Under the pieces are notes generated by a model. The model saw only the letters and a program-made list of their open reading frames with translations, did no database searches and was not told the origin of the DNA. Position numbers and translations under genes: made by a program. DNA of 64,000 nt, taken from assembly GCA_963702165.1 (NCBI GenBank), contig OY969722.1, forward strand, positions 186,001 through 250,000. The letters run 5' to 3'. The stretch is from Terrimesophilobacter sp963702165 (GTDB lineage Bacteria; Actinomycetota; Actinomycetes; Actinomycetales; Microbacteriaceae). This document shows positions 49,785 through 57,979 of the stretch, piece by piece. Position 1 is the first letter of the stretch; each line of letters starts with the position of its first letter.

Positions 49785-51083
49785 TCAGCCGCCCGCGGTC
49801 TGGCCCGCGGAACAGGTCTGCTGTGCGGCCGTCTGCCCGTGAATAGTGTCGGGCAGCTCCACGACCGGGGGCCCGGTGGTGACGGGAGGCTCAGCAGCCC
49901 CTGGATCGCCCGTTTCCGGCGTGCTCGGCTCAGCGGTGCCGGGGTCGGCCGGAGCACTCGGCGCGGGGGACGCCGGGCCACTCTCGCCCTCGGCGAGCAC
50001 CGCTCCGCCTCCGGTGTCGCCGGTCAGGGCGATCGGCACATCGGACTTGAGAGCATCCATGAGCTTCTCGCCGTCGGCCTGCAACGGGAGAACACCCTGA
50101 ATGCCACCGCTCGAACCGTACGCCGTCGGGTACTGCGCGAAGGTGATCGCATCGAGCGGGATGTCCTTCAGCGCCAGTGCGATCGACATCATGGTGTCGA
50201 GGTTGTGCAGGCTATTGGACAGCTGCATGTTCTCTGCGGCCGCCTTCGCGAGCCCGTACAGCTTGATCGGGTCGGACAGCGTCTCGCTGCTCTTCACCGT
50301 GCGCATGAGCGACGACAGGAAGACGTACTGGTTGTTGATGCGCCCCAGGTCCGAACCGTCGCCCACACCGTAGCGCGTGCGCAGGAACAGCTGCGCAGCG
50401 TCGCCTTGCAGGGTGTGGATGCCGGCATCGAGCTTCAGGCCGATCTGGAGGTCGTTGATGGGCGTCGCCACGCACACGTCGACACCGCCGACGGCGTTGG
50501 ACATCTGAATGACACCGTTCATCTCGATCTTCGCCGCGAACGGGATATCGAGGCCGGTGAACTGCGAGATGGTCTCGACCGTGCAGGCGAGGCCGCCGCG
50601 CTCAAGCGTCGTGTTCAGCTTCGCCGACCGACTCGAGCTGACCGTTCCCTTGCCGTCCGGATTGGGGCACGCGGGTATCGGGACGAACAGGTCTCGCGGG
50701 AAGCTGACCACCGTCGCGTGCGTGTGGTCCTCGGAGATGTGGAGCAGGATGTTGACGTCGTTCAGTGTCGCATCGCGCTTGCCGTACCGCGGGTCGCCTT
50801 CACCGCTGTCACTTCCGACCAGCAGGAGGTTCACAGCACCCTCGATGGCGCCGACGCTCGGCGGTGCGCCGGTCTCGCCGATAAGCGAGACGCCGGGCTT
50901 GATGCTGCTCGCAATGCCCCACACCGCGATCCCGACCACCGTGAGCGTGCTGACAAGCACGACAGCAAGCGCCACTCCCAAGTACTTCGCAGCGATGGCG
51001 ATGGGACCGGGGGCGCTCAACTGCCCGTGTCGGGCGATGGTTGAGCCATAACGCCGGCGTGCTCTGGTGGGCAGATCGCTCAT
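49785..51083 (-). CDS. LytR-CpsA-Psr (LCP) family cell-wall glycopolymer transferase
   Basis: This 432-residue protein has a membrane helix (LGVALAVVLVSTLTVVGIAV, about residues 34-53) and an extracytoplasmic LCP domain: NLLLVGSDSGEG, VVSFPRDLFVPIP and LFLRTRYGVGDGSDLGRINN with the arginines that bind the polyprenyl pyrophosphate. A Pro/Ala/Glu/Thr tail of 80 residues follows. LCP enzymes attach teichoic acids, arabinogalactan or other glycopolymers to peptidoglycan. The start 51083 is chosen because TATGAT lies 7 nt upstream; alternatives are 51095 and 51182, the latter extending through a terminator hairpin. Confidence 0.9.
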   Translation of the reverse strand: MSDLPTRARRRYGSTIARHGQLSAPGPIAIAAKYLGVALAVVLVSTLTVVGIAVWGIASSIKPGVSLIGETGAPPSVGAIEGAVNLLLVGSDSGEGDPRYGKRDATLNDVNILLHISEDHTHATVVSFPRDLFVPIPACPNPDGKGTVSSSRSAKLNTTLERGGLACTVETISQFTGLDIPFAAKIEMNGVIQMSNAVGGVDVCVATPINDLQIGLKLDAGIHTLQGDAAQLFLRTRYGVGDGSDLGRINNQYVFLSSLMRTVKSSETLSDPIKLYGLAKAAAENMQLSNSLHNLDTMMSIALALKDIPLDAITFAQYPTAYGSSGGIQGVLPLQADGEKLMDALKSDVPIALTGDTGGGAVLAEGESGPASPAPSAPADPGTAEPSTPETGDPGAAEPPVTTGPPVVELPDTIHGQTAAQQTCSAGQTAGG

Positions 51084-51096
51084 TTGCTCGATCATA
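51084..51096 (-). promoter_or_regulatory. Leaderless promoter -10 box of the LCP gene
   Basis: TATGAT at 51096-51091, near-consensus, 7 nt to ATG 51083. Confidence 0.65.
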
Positions 51097-51135
51097 AGCT
51101 CGCATTTTCGAGAATTCGATGCGAGCGCAAAGAGC

Positions 51136-51170
51136 GCAAGGGCCGCCCGGATGCCCCGGACGGCCCTTGC
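51136..51170 (-). terminator. Terminator after the GntR-ABC operon
   Basis: 51136-51150 pairs with 51156-51170: 15-bp stem with one G-T-type pair, loop atgcc. It lies 17 nt beyond the permease stop, and on the minus strand ctcttt follows. Confidence 0.75.
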
Positions 51171-51187
51171 GGGTGGAATCAATCAGG

Positions 51188-51961
51188 TCAGTTGCGAGGT
51201 GTTGCCCTACGCAGGATGAAGAAGCCGACGACCCCCGAGATGATCGTGGGTACGAGCGTCCAGGTGACAACACCGACGACGCCCATCTGAACGAACCAGG
51301 CACCGACAGCCATCCAGTGTCCACCCATGGTGATCCACAGCACGGCAGCCAAGAGCACCAGGACGAGCGCGCCGAAGAATACGAGCATCCCGTTGGTGCG
51401 CCACTTCACGTACACCGCGGCCGCTGCCGCCCCGACGAAGAAGAAGAACGAGAACAGCAAGAAGGTGATGTAGAGGCGCTGCAGGAAGCTGCCGTCACCG
51501 AAGTAGATCGCGTTGAACATGGAGCCGCCGACGAACCAGCCGCCGGTGGCCTGCTCGATCTCGCCGAGGACCGATATGAGCAGCGCCCACGCCGCGGAGA
51601 GCATCACGAACGTCAGGACGCTGCCCAGGTAGAAGTCCCGGCGTGTGACGCTGTACCCCTGTGCGAACGGGAAGGTCAGGTTGATGGCCTGCACGGCCAC
51701 AACCATCATGTACACGAAGATGAACGTGCTGGCGCCGGAGTACTGCATGCCCTCGCTCGCATCGGCGAAGTCGGCTGTCGACAGTGACGACTTCAGCGTC
51801 CACCAGATGACGAAGTTGACCGCGAAGATGAAGCCCAGGATCATCAGCGGCACCCCGAACAGGGACAACCGGTTCACGACGTGGAGCCGAACGACGCTCC
51901 AGATGCGCTGGAACTCACCGCCCTTAGCAACGGTCACGGGTTGAATCGTTGTTGTAGTCAT
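51188..51961 (-). CDS. ABC transporter membrane protein
   Basis: This 257-residue protein has six to seven hydrophobic segments (for example LMILGFIFAVNFVIWWTL, VYMMVVAVQAINLTFPFAQG, LFSFFFFVGAAAAAVYVKW, VVTWTLVPTIISGVVGFFIL). The start ATG 51959-51961 overlaps the ATPase stop (ATGA). Together with the ATPase it forms a heterologous export-type ABC system under GntR control. Substrate unknown. Similar YtrA-linked systems respond to cell-wall antibiotics, by analogy only. Confidence 0.82.
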   Translation of the reverse strand: MTTTTIQPVTVAKGGEFQRIWSVVRLHVVNRLSLFGVPLMILGFIFAVNFVIWWTLKSSLSTADFADASEGMQYSGASTFIFVYMMVVAVQAINLTFPFAQGYSVTRRDFYLGSVLTFVMLSAAWALLISVLGEIEQATGGWFVGGSMFNAIYFGDGSFLQRLYITFLLFSFFFFVGAAAAAVYVKWRTNGMLVFFGALVLVLLAAVLWITMGGHWMAVGAWFVQMGVVGVVTWTLVPTIISGVVGFFILRRATPRN

Positions 51962-52848
51962 GCGCTCTGCTCGAATTCCTTGTCGGTGGTGTTGGTCTTG
52001 CGAACAATCAATTGCTGCAGCGAGATCGGCGTGAGCTCGATCCCCGCCGCCTGCGCCTCGCGGCGCTCGTCTGCGCCGAGACGCGCGACGGTGACGGATG
52101 CGATCCCGCCGATCGACTGCCGGTGCAGCACCTCGCGGCTCTTCACGAACTCCTCGACGGCGCTGCGCTGGCCCACCAGGTTTGTGGCCGACCCGCGCAG
52201 TTCCTCGGCCGGCTGGTCGATGATGATGCGGCCCTGGTCGAGCACGATGACGTGCTCGAGCATGTTGCTCACCTCGTCGATCAGGTGGGTGGAGAGAATC
52301 ACGGTTCGCGGATGCTCGGCGTAGTCCTCGATCAGGCGGTCGTAGAACAGCTGTCGCGCCACCGCGTCGAGGCCCAAATAGGGCTCGTCGAAGAAGGTCA
52401 GCGGAGCGCGGGATGCGAGTCCGACGATCACCCCCACCGACGAGAGCTGGCCGCGGGAGAGCTTCTTGATCCTCCGGTCGACCGGCAGGCGGAAGTCTTC
52501 GACGAGCTCTGCGGCGAAGTCGGCATCCCAGTTCTTGAAGAACCACGGCGCGCTCTTCAGCACGTGCTTGACCTGGAAGTCATCCGGGTACTTCTGGCTC
52601 TCCTTGATGAAGCTGACGTTCTGCAGCACCGACGCGTTCTCGACGGGGGACTGGCCGAAGATCCGGATGTCCCCGTCGGTTGCGAAGTCCTGCGCGGTCA
52701 GCAACTGCATGAGCGTCGTCTTGCCGGCCCCGTTTCGGCCGAGCAGGCCGTAAATGCCGTTCTCCTCAACCGTGAAGCTGACGTTGTCGAGGGCGGTGAC
52801 GTTGCCGAACCGCCTCGTGAGGCCGGTGACCTCGATTGTCGTCGTCAT
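51958..52848 (-). CDS. ABC transporter ATP-binding protein
   Basis: This 296-residue ATPase shows Walker A GRNGAGKTTLMQ, a signature variant KLSRGQLSSVGV, Walker B LTFFDEPYLGLDAVARQ and an H-loop ILSTHLIDEVS. The signature LSRGQ deviates from LSGGQ, as is common in export-type YtrB-like proteins. A C-terminal extension of about 80 residues follows. ATGA overlap at both ends: its ATG with the GntR stop and its stop with the permease start. Confidence 0.92.
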   Translation of the reverse strand: MTTTIEVTGLTRRFGNVTALDNVSFTVEENGIYGLLGRNGAGKTTLMQLLTAQDFATDGDIRIFGQSPVENASVLQNVSFIKESQKYPDDFQVKHVLKSAPWFFKNWDADFAAELVEDFRLPVDRRIKKLSRGQLSSVGVIVGLASRAPLTFFDEPYLGLDAVARQLFYDRLIEDYAEHPRTVILSTHLIDEVSNMLEHVIVLDQGRIIIDQPAEELRGSATNLVGQRSAVEEFVKSREVLHRQSIGGIASVTVARLGADERREAQAAGIELTPISLQQLIVRKTNTTDKEFEQSA

Positions 52849-53201
52849 TCGACTCCCTCTTTTCTGATCATGTCTGCTAGCTGTTCCCTGGTGATGCCGA
52901 GCTTGTCGGCCTCGTCCACCAGGGGCTGGATGTAGTCGTTCCTGAATTGCGTGCGGCGCTGCTCGACGATGCGAGTCCGCGCCCCCTCGGCGACGAACAT
53001 GCCGATTCCCCTCTTCTTGTACAGAATTCCCGAGTCGACCAGCAGGCCGACTCCCTTCCCGGCGGTCGCCGGATTGATGCGATAGAAGGAGGCGAATTCG
53101 TTGGTGGACGGGACCTGTCCCTCTTCGGGGAGCAGGCCACTGATGATGTCGTTCTCGATCTGCTCTGCGATCTGCAGGAAGATCGGTCGTGTGTCATCCA
53201 T
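52845..53201 (-). CDS. GntR family regulator, YtrA-like
   Basis: This 118-residue protein has the GntR winged helix: PIFLQIAEQIENDIISGLLP, EEGQVPSTNEFASFYRINPA and TAGKGVGLLVDSGILYKKRG. A short C-terminal dimerisation helix follows, as in the YtrA subfamily that represses ABC transporter operons. It is the first gene of its operon, with aagggagg 6 nt before ATG 53199-53201. It probably represses its own promoter through the inverted repeat at 53227-53262. Confidence 0.92.
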   Translation of the reverse strand: MDDTRPIFLQIAEQIENDIISGLLPEEGQVPSTNEFASFYRINPATAGKGVGLLVDSGILYKKRGIGMFVAEGARTRIVEQRRTQFRNDYIQPLVDEADKLGITREQLADMIRKEGVE

Positions 53202-53226
53202 CCGGACCTCCCTTCGGGTCTATTGG

Positions 53227-53262
53227 TTCATTACTCCACTAACTAACCATAGAAGTAATGAA
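53227..53262. promoter_or_regulatory. Putative GntR operator in the divergent promoter region
   Basis: A perfect 9-bp inverted repeat, ttcattact (53227-53235) and agtaatgaa (53254-53262), has an 18-bp spacer containing the minus-strand -10 candidate TATGGT (53251-53246). A second symmetric pair, tggtt/aacca (53224-53228 and 53245-53249), overlaps it. The patch is unusually A/T-rich. Confidence 0.65.
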
Positions 53263-53274
53263 GCTGTCAACCCG

Positions 53275-53287
53275 TAGGCTCGGGAAC
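53275..53287 (+). promoter_or_regulatory. Leaderless promoter -10 box of the amidase gene
   Basis: TAGGCT at 53275-53280, 7 nt, then GTG 53288. It makes GTG 53288 a better start than the in-frame ATG 53258, which is inside the operator. Confidence 0.6.
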
Positions 53288-54703
53288 GTGTTCGAACTTC
53301 ACCACTTGACCGCGCAGGAGCAATGGGACTGGCTGCATCGGGGTGAGATCACCCCGCAGGAACTCGCCCAGCACTACCTCGAGCGCGTCGAACGGCTGAA
53401 CGGTGACCTCGGTGCCTTCGTGACCGTGACCGGCGAAGCGGCGCTGGAACGCGCGGCCCTCGTGCGGAAGTCGGTGCCGCGCACCGCGGCGCTCTGGGGG
53501 CTGCCGTATGCGGACAAGGACCTCACGCGGCGGGCGGGAGTGCCCGCCGGTTTCGGCTCACGCGTGTTCGAGGGATTCGTCCCGGAGGAATCCGACGACA
53601 TCGTGCGCGTGTTCGACGACGCCGGCGCGGTGAGTCTCGGCAAGACGAGCGTGCCGGAGTTCGGCATGCCCTCCTACACCGAGAGCCAGGTCGCACCGCC
53701 TGCGCGAAACCCGTACGATCTCTCTCTCGGCGCCGGCGGCTCCAGTGGCGGCGCCGCGGTCGCCGTCGCTGCGGGTCTTCTGCCGTTCGCGCCCGGTTCG
53801 GATGGCGGCGGCTCGATACGGATCCCTGCGGCAGCGACCGGGCTGGTCGGCCTCAAGCCGTCCCGCGGGCTCATCCCGGCAGGAACAGCTCTCGATTCGG
53901 TCGGCGGACTGTCTGTTCCCGGCCCGCTCGCGCGGACGGTCGCGGATGCCGCAATGATGCTCGATGCGATGATCGCCGGCGGCGACTACCCGTTCACCGT
54001 TCGCGCACCTCGCTGGGACGGCGGCCCGCTGCTGTCGGCGGCCGTGCGCGGCGAGGGGCGTTTCCAGCTCGCCGTCACGACCTCATCGCCGTGGGATTCC
54101 GAGTACGACATCGAGGTCTCGCGTGAGGCGAAGGATGCCCTCGAACTCGCGCTGCGCGAACTCGAGGCCATCGGGCACGGCATCGAGACGATCGATTTGG
54201 AGCCCCAGGATAGTTATGCGTCGGCCTTCCGCACCGTCTGGCAGGGTGGGGCGGCGAGCCTGCCGGTCGACGATGAACAGCTCGAAGTGGTCGAGCCGCT
54301 GACCCGCTGGCTCGTCGAGCGGGGCAGGCAGACGTCGGCGGGGGCGCTGGCCACCGCGCTTCGCGTGCTGTCTGATTTCGAACGGTCGGTCATCCGCCAG
54401 TTCGCGCCGTTCGATGCGATCGTGACGCCCGCGCTCGCGCTGACTCCGCGCCCGGTCGGCTGGTACGACCACGACGATCCGGAACGAAACTTCGAGCAGC
54501 AGTGCCAGTACACGCCGTTCACCAGCTTCGTGAACGTTTCCGGCCTTCCTGCCATCTCGCTGCCCGTTGCGGTGACTGCTGACGGCCTTCCGATGGGTGT
54601 GCAGCTGATCGGCCGCCCAGGCGGCGAGCACGTGCTGTTGGCGATCGGAGCGCAACTCGAGCGCCGCCTGCAGTGGCAGCGCCGGCATCCGCCCATGTGG
54701 TGA
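53288..54703 (+). CDS. Amidase signature family enzyme
   Basis: This 471-residue enzyme has the Ser-cisSer-Lys triad: Lys in WGLPYADKDLTRRAG, cis-Ser in LGAGGSSGGAAVAVAAG and nucleophile Ser in GSDGGGSIRIPAAATGLVGL. The C-terminal NVSGLPAISLPVAVTADGLP with GVQLIGRPGGE is typical. Similar to GatA-like amidases and 6-aminohexanoate hydrolases; the free-standing form hydrolyses small amides. Not GatA of the tRNA amidotransferase, since gatC/gatB are absent. Start GTG 53288 from the leaderless box. Confidence 0.88.
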   Translation: MFELHHLTAQEQWDWLHRGEITPQELAQHYLERVERLNGDLGAFVTVTGEAALERAALVRKSVPRTAALWGLPYADKDLTRRAGVPAGFGSRVFEGFVPEESDDIVRVFDDAGAVSLGKTSVPEFGMPSYTESQVAPPARNPYDLSLGAGGSSGGAAVAVAAGLLPFAPGSDGGGSIRIPAAATGLVGLKPSRGLIPAGTALDSVGGLSVPGPLARTVADAAMMLDAMIAGGDYPFTVRAPRWDGGPLLSAAVRGEGRFQLAVTTSSPWDSEYDIEVSREAKDALELALRELEAIGHGIETIDLEPQDSYASAFRTVWQGGAASLPVDDEQLEVVEPLTRWLVERGRQTSAGALATALRVLSDFERSVIRQFAPFDAIVTPALALTPRPVGWYDHDDPERNFEQQCQYTPFTSFVNVSGLPAISLPVAVTADGLPMGVQLIGRPGGEHVLLAIGAQLERRLQWQRRHPPMW

Positions 54704-54710
54704 GCGGCCG

Positions 54711-55130
54711 TCAGACGTACCCGCCGTCGTCCAACCCGGCCTCGATCTCGAACCGGTTGATGAGACCGTCCTGACCGGCTGCGACGTACAGCGGCACGAA
54801 TGCGAGGCCGTAGCGCTTCCACTGCGCGCGGTGAACCGCCTCATGCCGCAGGATGCGCGGATGCAGCGCGCTGTGAGTCAGGAACACCGCGCCGATCGTG
54901 GTGCCACCGCGGCCGAATGACCACCGCGGCATCCGGCGTGCCACGATGACGCCTCCCATCGGGCGTATCCGGCCGAGGCTGAGCGCACCTCCCCAGATAA
55001 GGCCGCAGCCGGTCGCGAACCAGTAGCCGGGTCGCGCGACCACCGGATGCAGCAGCGCTCGGCGCAGGCGCGGGCGACGCGCTGTCCACCCCACGGCGCG
55101 CGTTGCCAACGCCTCGATTCTGCTGAGCAC
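54711..55130 (-). CDS. Small membrane protein with an HEXXH motif
   Basis: This 139-residue protein starts with GTG at 55130, in the gap to the GT4 gene. It has an Arg-rich N-terminus, a hydrophobic segment (VARPGYWFATGCGLIWGGAL) and RILRHEAVHRAQWKRYGLAF, whose H-E-A-V-H matches the zinc-metalloprotease HEXXH pattern. A second hydrophobic part and NRFEIEAGLDDGGYV follow; the Glu in EIEA could be a third ligand. Whether it is a protease is uncertain. The in-frame ORF continues upstream antisense to the GT4 gene and is not used. Confidence 0.65.
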   Translation of the reverse strand: MLSRIEALATRAVGWTARRPRLRRALLHPVVARPGYWFATGCGLIWGGALSLGRIRPMGGVIVARRMPRWSFGRGGTTIGAVFLTHSALHPRILRHEAVHRAQWKRYGLAFVPLYVAAGQDGLINRFEIEAGLDDGGYV

Positions 55131-55171
55131 GCAACCAGTTGTACACCGAAAGAACCGGCATTCGGCTCCTC

Positions 55172-55184
55172 TACAGTTGCGTAC
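55172..55184 (+). promoter_or_regulatory. Leaderless promoter -10 box of the GT4 gene
   Basis: TACAGT at 55172-55177, 7 nt, ATG at 55185. Confidence 0.55.
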
Positions 55185-56411
55185 ATGGCAGCTACGCCGC
55201 GGCGGGTCGCGATGGTGTCGATGCACACCTCGCCCGCCCAGCAACCCGGAACCGGTGATTCCGGCGGCATGAACGTCGCGGTGCTGGCGTCCGCCAGCTC
55301 GCTCGCGGAGCGTGGCATCGAGGTCGAGCTGCTGACGCGCGCGACGGGCGAGCCGGCCGTGACAGAGCTCGAGCCCGGCGTGACGCTGTTCGAGCTGCCC
55401 GCAGGCACCTACGGCCCGCTCGACAAACAGAGCCTCGCCGCGGTGTCCGACGAATTCGGGGAGGCCGTCGCGACGCTCGCCGGTCGGAAGAGCGCCCGTT
55501 ACGACCTGATCCACGCGCATTACTGGCTCAGCGGGATCGCGACGCTGCCGGTGGCGATCGAGCTTGGGCTGCCGTTCGTGCAGAGCTTCCACACGCTCGC
55601 GGCGATGAAGGGCCGTGAGGCGGGTGCGGTCGAACCGGAGCGCCGGCGCCACGCCGAGGCCTACCTGGCCACCCAGTCCACCGCGGTGATCGCCAACTCG
55701 GCGGCGGAAGCGACAAGTCTCATCGACGAGGTCGGCACGCCGACCGACCGGGTCTGGGTTGTGCCGCCGGGGGTTGATGTCGACCTGTTCCGTCCGAATC
55801 GGTCGGATGCGGGGGAGCGGGTTCGCTCTGAGCTCGGCATCGAGGCAGGCCGGCCGATCCTCGCCGTTGTCGGGCGCATCCAGCCGCTCAAGGATCAGGC
55901 GCTCGCCCTCGAGGCTCTCGCGGAATTGCGCGCCATGCGCGGCTGGTCGCCGGTTCTCGTGCTCGCCGGTGAGCCGACCCCGGGTGATGAGGCATACGCA
56001 AGTGGATTGCGGTCGCTCGCGGCCGACCTCGGCATAGCGGAGGATGTGCGCTTTGTCGGTGCGGTGCAGCGCAACCGACTCGCCGATCTGCTGGCGACCG
56101 CGACGCTGACGCTCGTGCCGTCGCACAGTGAGACTTTCGGGATCGTCGCGCTCGAATCGGCGGCAAGTGGCACGCCGGTTGTCGCCTTTCGAGCATCCGG
56201 TCTCGTCGAGTCGGTGTCGGATGGGCACTCCGGCCTGCTGCTCGACTCGCGCACGCCGCGCGACTGGGCGAACGCCATCGACGGGCTCCTCGTTGACCCG
56301 CCAGCGCTCGGTCGACTCTCGGCGGGAGCGCGCGACCACGCGCTGGGCTTCACCTGGGCGGCCTCAACCAACGCCCTCCTCGACGTCTACCAGGCGATCA
56401 TCGGGCCGTAG
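55185..56411 (+). CDS. GT4 family glycosyltransferase, MshA-like
   Basis: This 408-residue GT-B enzyme has HTSPAQQPGTGDSGGMNVAV, nearly identical in pattern to MshA (D-inositol-3-phosphate glycosyltransferase, the first step of mycothiol synthesis). Further motifs are DLIHAHYWLSGIATLPVAIE, WVVPPGVDVDLFRP, VVGRIQPLKDQALALEALAE and the nucleotide-sugar site SHSETFGIVALESAASGTPV. The MshA role fits an actinobacterium but other GT4 enzymes share these motifs. ATG 55185 follows the leaderless box. Convergent with the FAD gene. Confidence 0.87.
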   Translation: MAATPRRVAMVSMHTSPAQQPGTGDSGGMNVAVLASASSLAERGIEVELLTRATGEPAVTELEPGVTLFELPAGTYGPLDKQSLAAVSDEFGEAVATLAGRKSARYDLIHAHYWLSGIATLPVAIELGLPFVQSFHTLAAMKGREAGAVEPERRRHAEAYLATQSTAVIANSAAEATSLIDEVGTPTDRVWVVPPGVDVDLFRPNRSDAGERVRSELGIEAGRPILAVVGRIQPLKDQALALEALAELRAMRGWSPVLVLAGEPTPGDEAYASGLRSLAADLGIAEDVRFVGAVQRNRLADLLATATLTLVPSHSETFGIVALESAASGTPVVAFRASGLVESVSDGHSGLLLDSRTPRDWANAIDGLLVDPPALGRLSAGARDHALGFTWAASTNALLDVYQAIIGP

Positions 56412-56421
56412 TCGTGGCCGG

Positions 56422-57831
56422 TCACGGCCGTCCGTAGCCTTCCAACAGGCGCAACCAGAGTTCGCTCATGGTCGGGAACGACGGCACGGCGTGCCAGAGC
56501 CGGTGGATGGGCACTTCACCGACAACCGCGATCGTCGCCGCGTGCAGGAGTTCTGCGACCTCGCGGCCGACAAGCGTGACACCGAGCACGACCTCCCGCT
56601 CCTCGTCGACGACCATCCTGGCCTGCCCCGCGTAGCCGTCGGCATGGAGTTCGGCGCCCGAGATGCTGCTCAGGTCGTAGTCGACGACCCTGACCCGCTT
56701 GCCAGCTTTTCGTGCCTGATCGGCGGTCAGGCCGACGGCGGCGACCTGTGGGTCGCTGAACACCACGTGAGGCACCGCGGAATGGTCGGCGGTGGCCACG
56801 TGAGTTCCCCACGGCAGGTCGTCGACGTGCCGCCCCTTGGCTCGAGCGGCGATGACGTCTCCGGCCGCTCGTGCCTGGTACTTGCCCTGGTGGGTCTGCA
56901 GCACCCGATGGTTGGCATCGCCGACCGCGTAAAGCCAGTCGTGGCCCTTCACGCGCAGAGTCTCGTCGACATCGAGCCAGTCGCCGCCCTTGATGCCGAT
57001 GGACTCGAGGCCGAGGTCGCCGGTGCGGGGCACCCGTCCGGCACCGACGAGCAACTCCTCGGCGATGAGCGTCGTACCGTCGCCGAGCGAGAGGTGAACC
57101 CCGTCAGCGAGCCGCTCGACACCGACGACCGCAACGCCACTGCGGATGTCGACGCCGAGCGACCGCAACCCGCGCTCGACCGCCTCACCGGCGAACGGTT
57201 CCATTTTCCCGAGCATGCCGCTGCGTGCGAGCACGGTCACGCTCGTCCCGAATGCGGCGTAGGCGGTCGCGAGCTCCGCGGCGACTGCGCCTCCGCCGAA
57301 GATCGCGAGGCTGGAGGGTGCGTGCTGGGCGCTCGTAGCCTCGCGGTTGCTCCACGGGCGCGCCTCCAGCATCCCGGGAATGTCCGGGATGAGGCTCGCC
57401 GAGCCCGTGCACACGGCCACCGCGTGGCGCGCCTCGAGCTCGGTGAGGCCGTCAGTGCCGCTGACCAGCACGCGGCGTTCGCCGGTGATCCGGCCATGCC
57501 CGCGGTAAAGGTCGATACCCACGCTCTCCAGCCAGCCGACGTCCCCGCCGTCCTGCCAGTCGTTCACAAACCAGTTGCGGCGGGCCAGTGTCGCTGGCAC
57601 GTCCAGCTCGCCTGTGATGGCCTGCTTCGCGCCGTCCACGGCGTGCGCGTGATGCAGCGCGTTCGCGCTGCGCAAGAGCGCCTTCGAGGGTATGCAGGCC
57701 CAGAACGAGCAGGAACCGCCGACAAGTTCTTGTTCGACGACGGCGACGGAGAGTCCACTTTGAGCGGCGCGGTCGGCGACGTTCTCGCCAACCGGACCGG
57801 CCCCGATCACGATCAGGTCATAGGTTGCCAT
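56422..57831 (-). CDS. FAD-dependent pyridine nucleotide-disulfide oxidoreductase
   Basis: This 469-residue flavoprotein begins DLIVIGAGPVGENVADRAA (FAD dinucleotide fold) and has the redox-active pair in GGSCSFWACIPSKALL (Cys-x4-Cys). An NAD(P)-binding GGGAVAAELATAYAAFGTSV follows. The C-terminal dimerisation domain has the region HAATIAVVGEVPIHRLWHAV with His-Ala-Val in place of the classical His-x4-Glu active site HPTxSE, so it may be a mercuric-reductase-like or mycothiol-related reductase with altered acid/base chemistry. Substrate unknown. Confidence 0.88.
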   Translation of the reverse strand: MATYDLIVIGAGPVGENVADRAAQSGLSVAVVEQELVGGSCSFWACIPSKALLRSANALHHAHAVDGAKQAITGELDVPATLARRNWFVNDWQDGGDVGWLESVGIDLYRGHGRITGERRVLVSGTDGLTELEARHAVAVCTGSASLIPDIPGMLEARPWSNREATSAQHAPSSLAIFGGGAVAAELATAYAAFGTSVTVLARSGMLGKMEPFAGEAVERGLRSLGVDIRSGVAVVGVERLADGVHLSLGDGTTLIAEELLVGAGRVPRTGDLGLESIGIKGGDWLDVDETLRVKGHDWLYAVGDANHRVLQTHQGKYQARAAGDVIAARAKGRHVDDLPWGTHVATADHSAVPHVVFSDPQVAAVGLTADQARKAGKRVRVVDYDLSSISGAELHADGYAGQARMVVDEEREVVLGVTLVGREVAELLHAATIAVVGEVPIHRLWHAVPSFPTMSELWLRLLEGYGRP

Positions 57832-57843
57832 GGCTCGACGCTA
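57832..57843 (-). promoter_or_regulatory. Leaderless promoter -10 box of the FAD oxidoreductase gene
   Basis: TAGCGT at 57843-57838, 6 nt to ATG 57831. Confidence 0.55.
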
Positions 57844-57909
57844 CGCTTCAGCGGATGTTGCACCCGCGCTTCAGCGGTGAGTCGTCAGGTAGCGGGCGCC
57901 CCGGTCTCC

Positions 57910-57971
57910 ATCGAGTCGGGAGTAGATGCCCAAATGAGGGCACTCAAAAGGGCAACTACTCCCGACTCGAT
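57910..57971. repeat. 56-bp palindromic element, copy 2
   Basis: Arms 57910-57931 and 57950-57971 are 22 bp with one mismatch. The homologous core 57913-57968 has the same length and ends as copy 1 (23966-24021). It lies 9 nt beyond the enoyl-CoA hydratase stop, again at a gene end. Confidence 0.85.
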
Positions 57972-57979
57972 GAAGGGTG

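Noticed and set aside
49785..51182. LCP gene start at 51182
   Set aside because: This would translate through a terminator hairpin; TATGAT placed 7 nt before ATG 51083 gives a better start.
53288..54703. Amidase as GatA of the Glu/Asp-tRNA amidotransferase
   Set aside because: No gatC or gatB neighbours and divergent sequence; a free-standing amidase is more likely.
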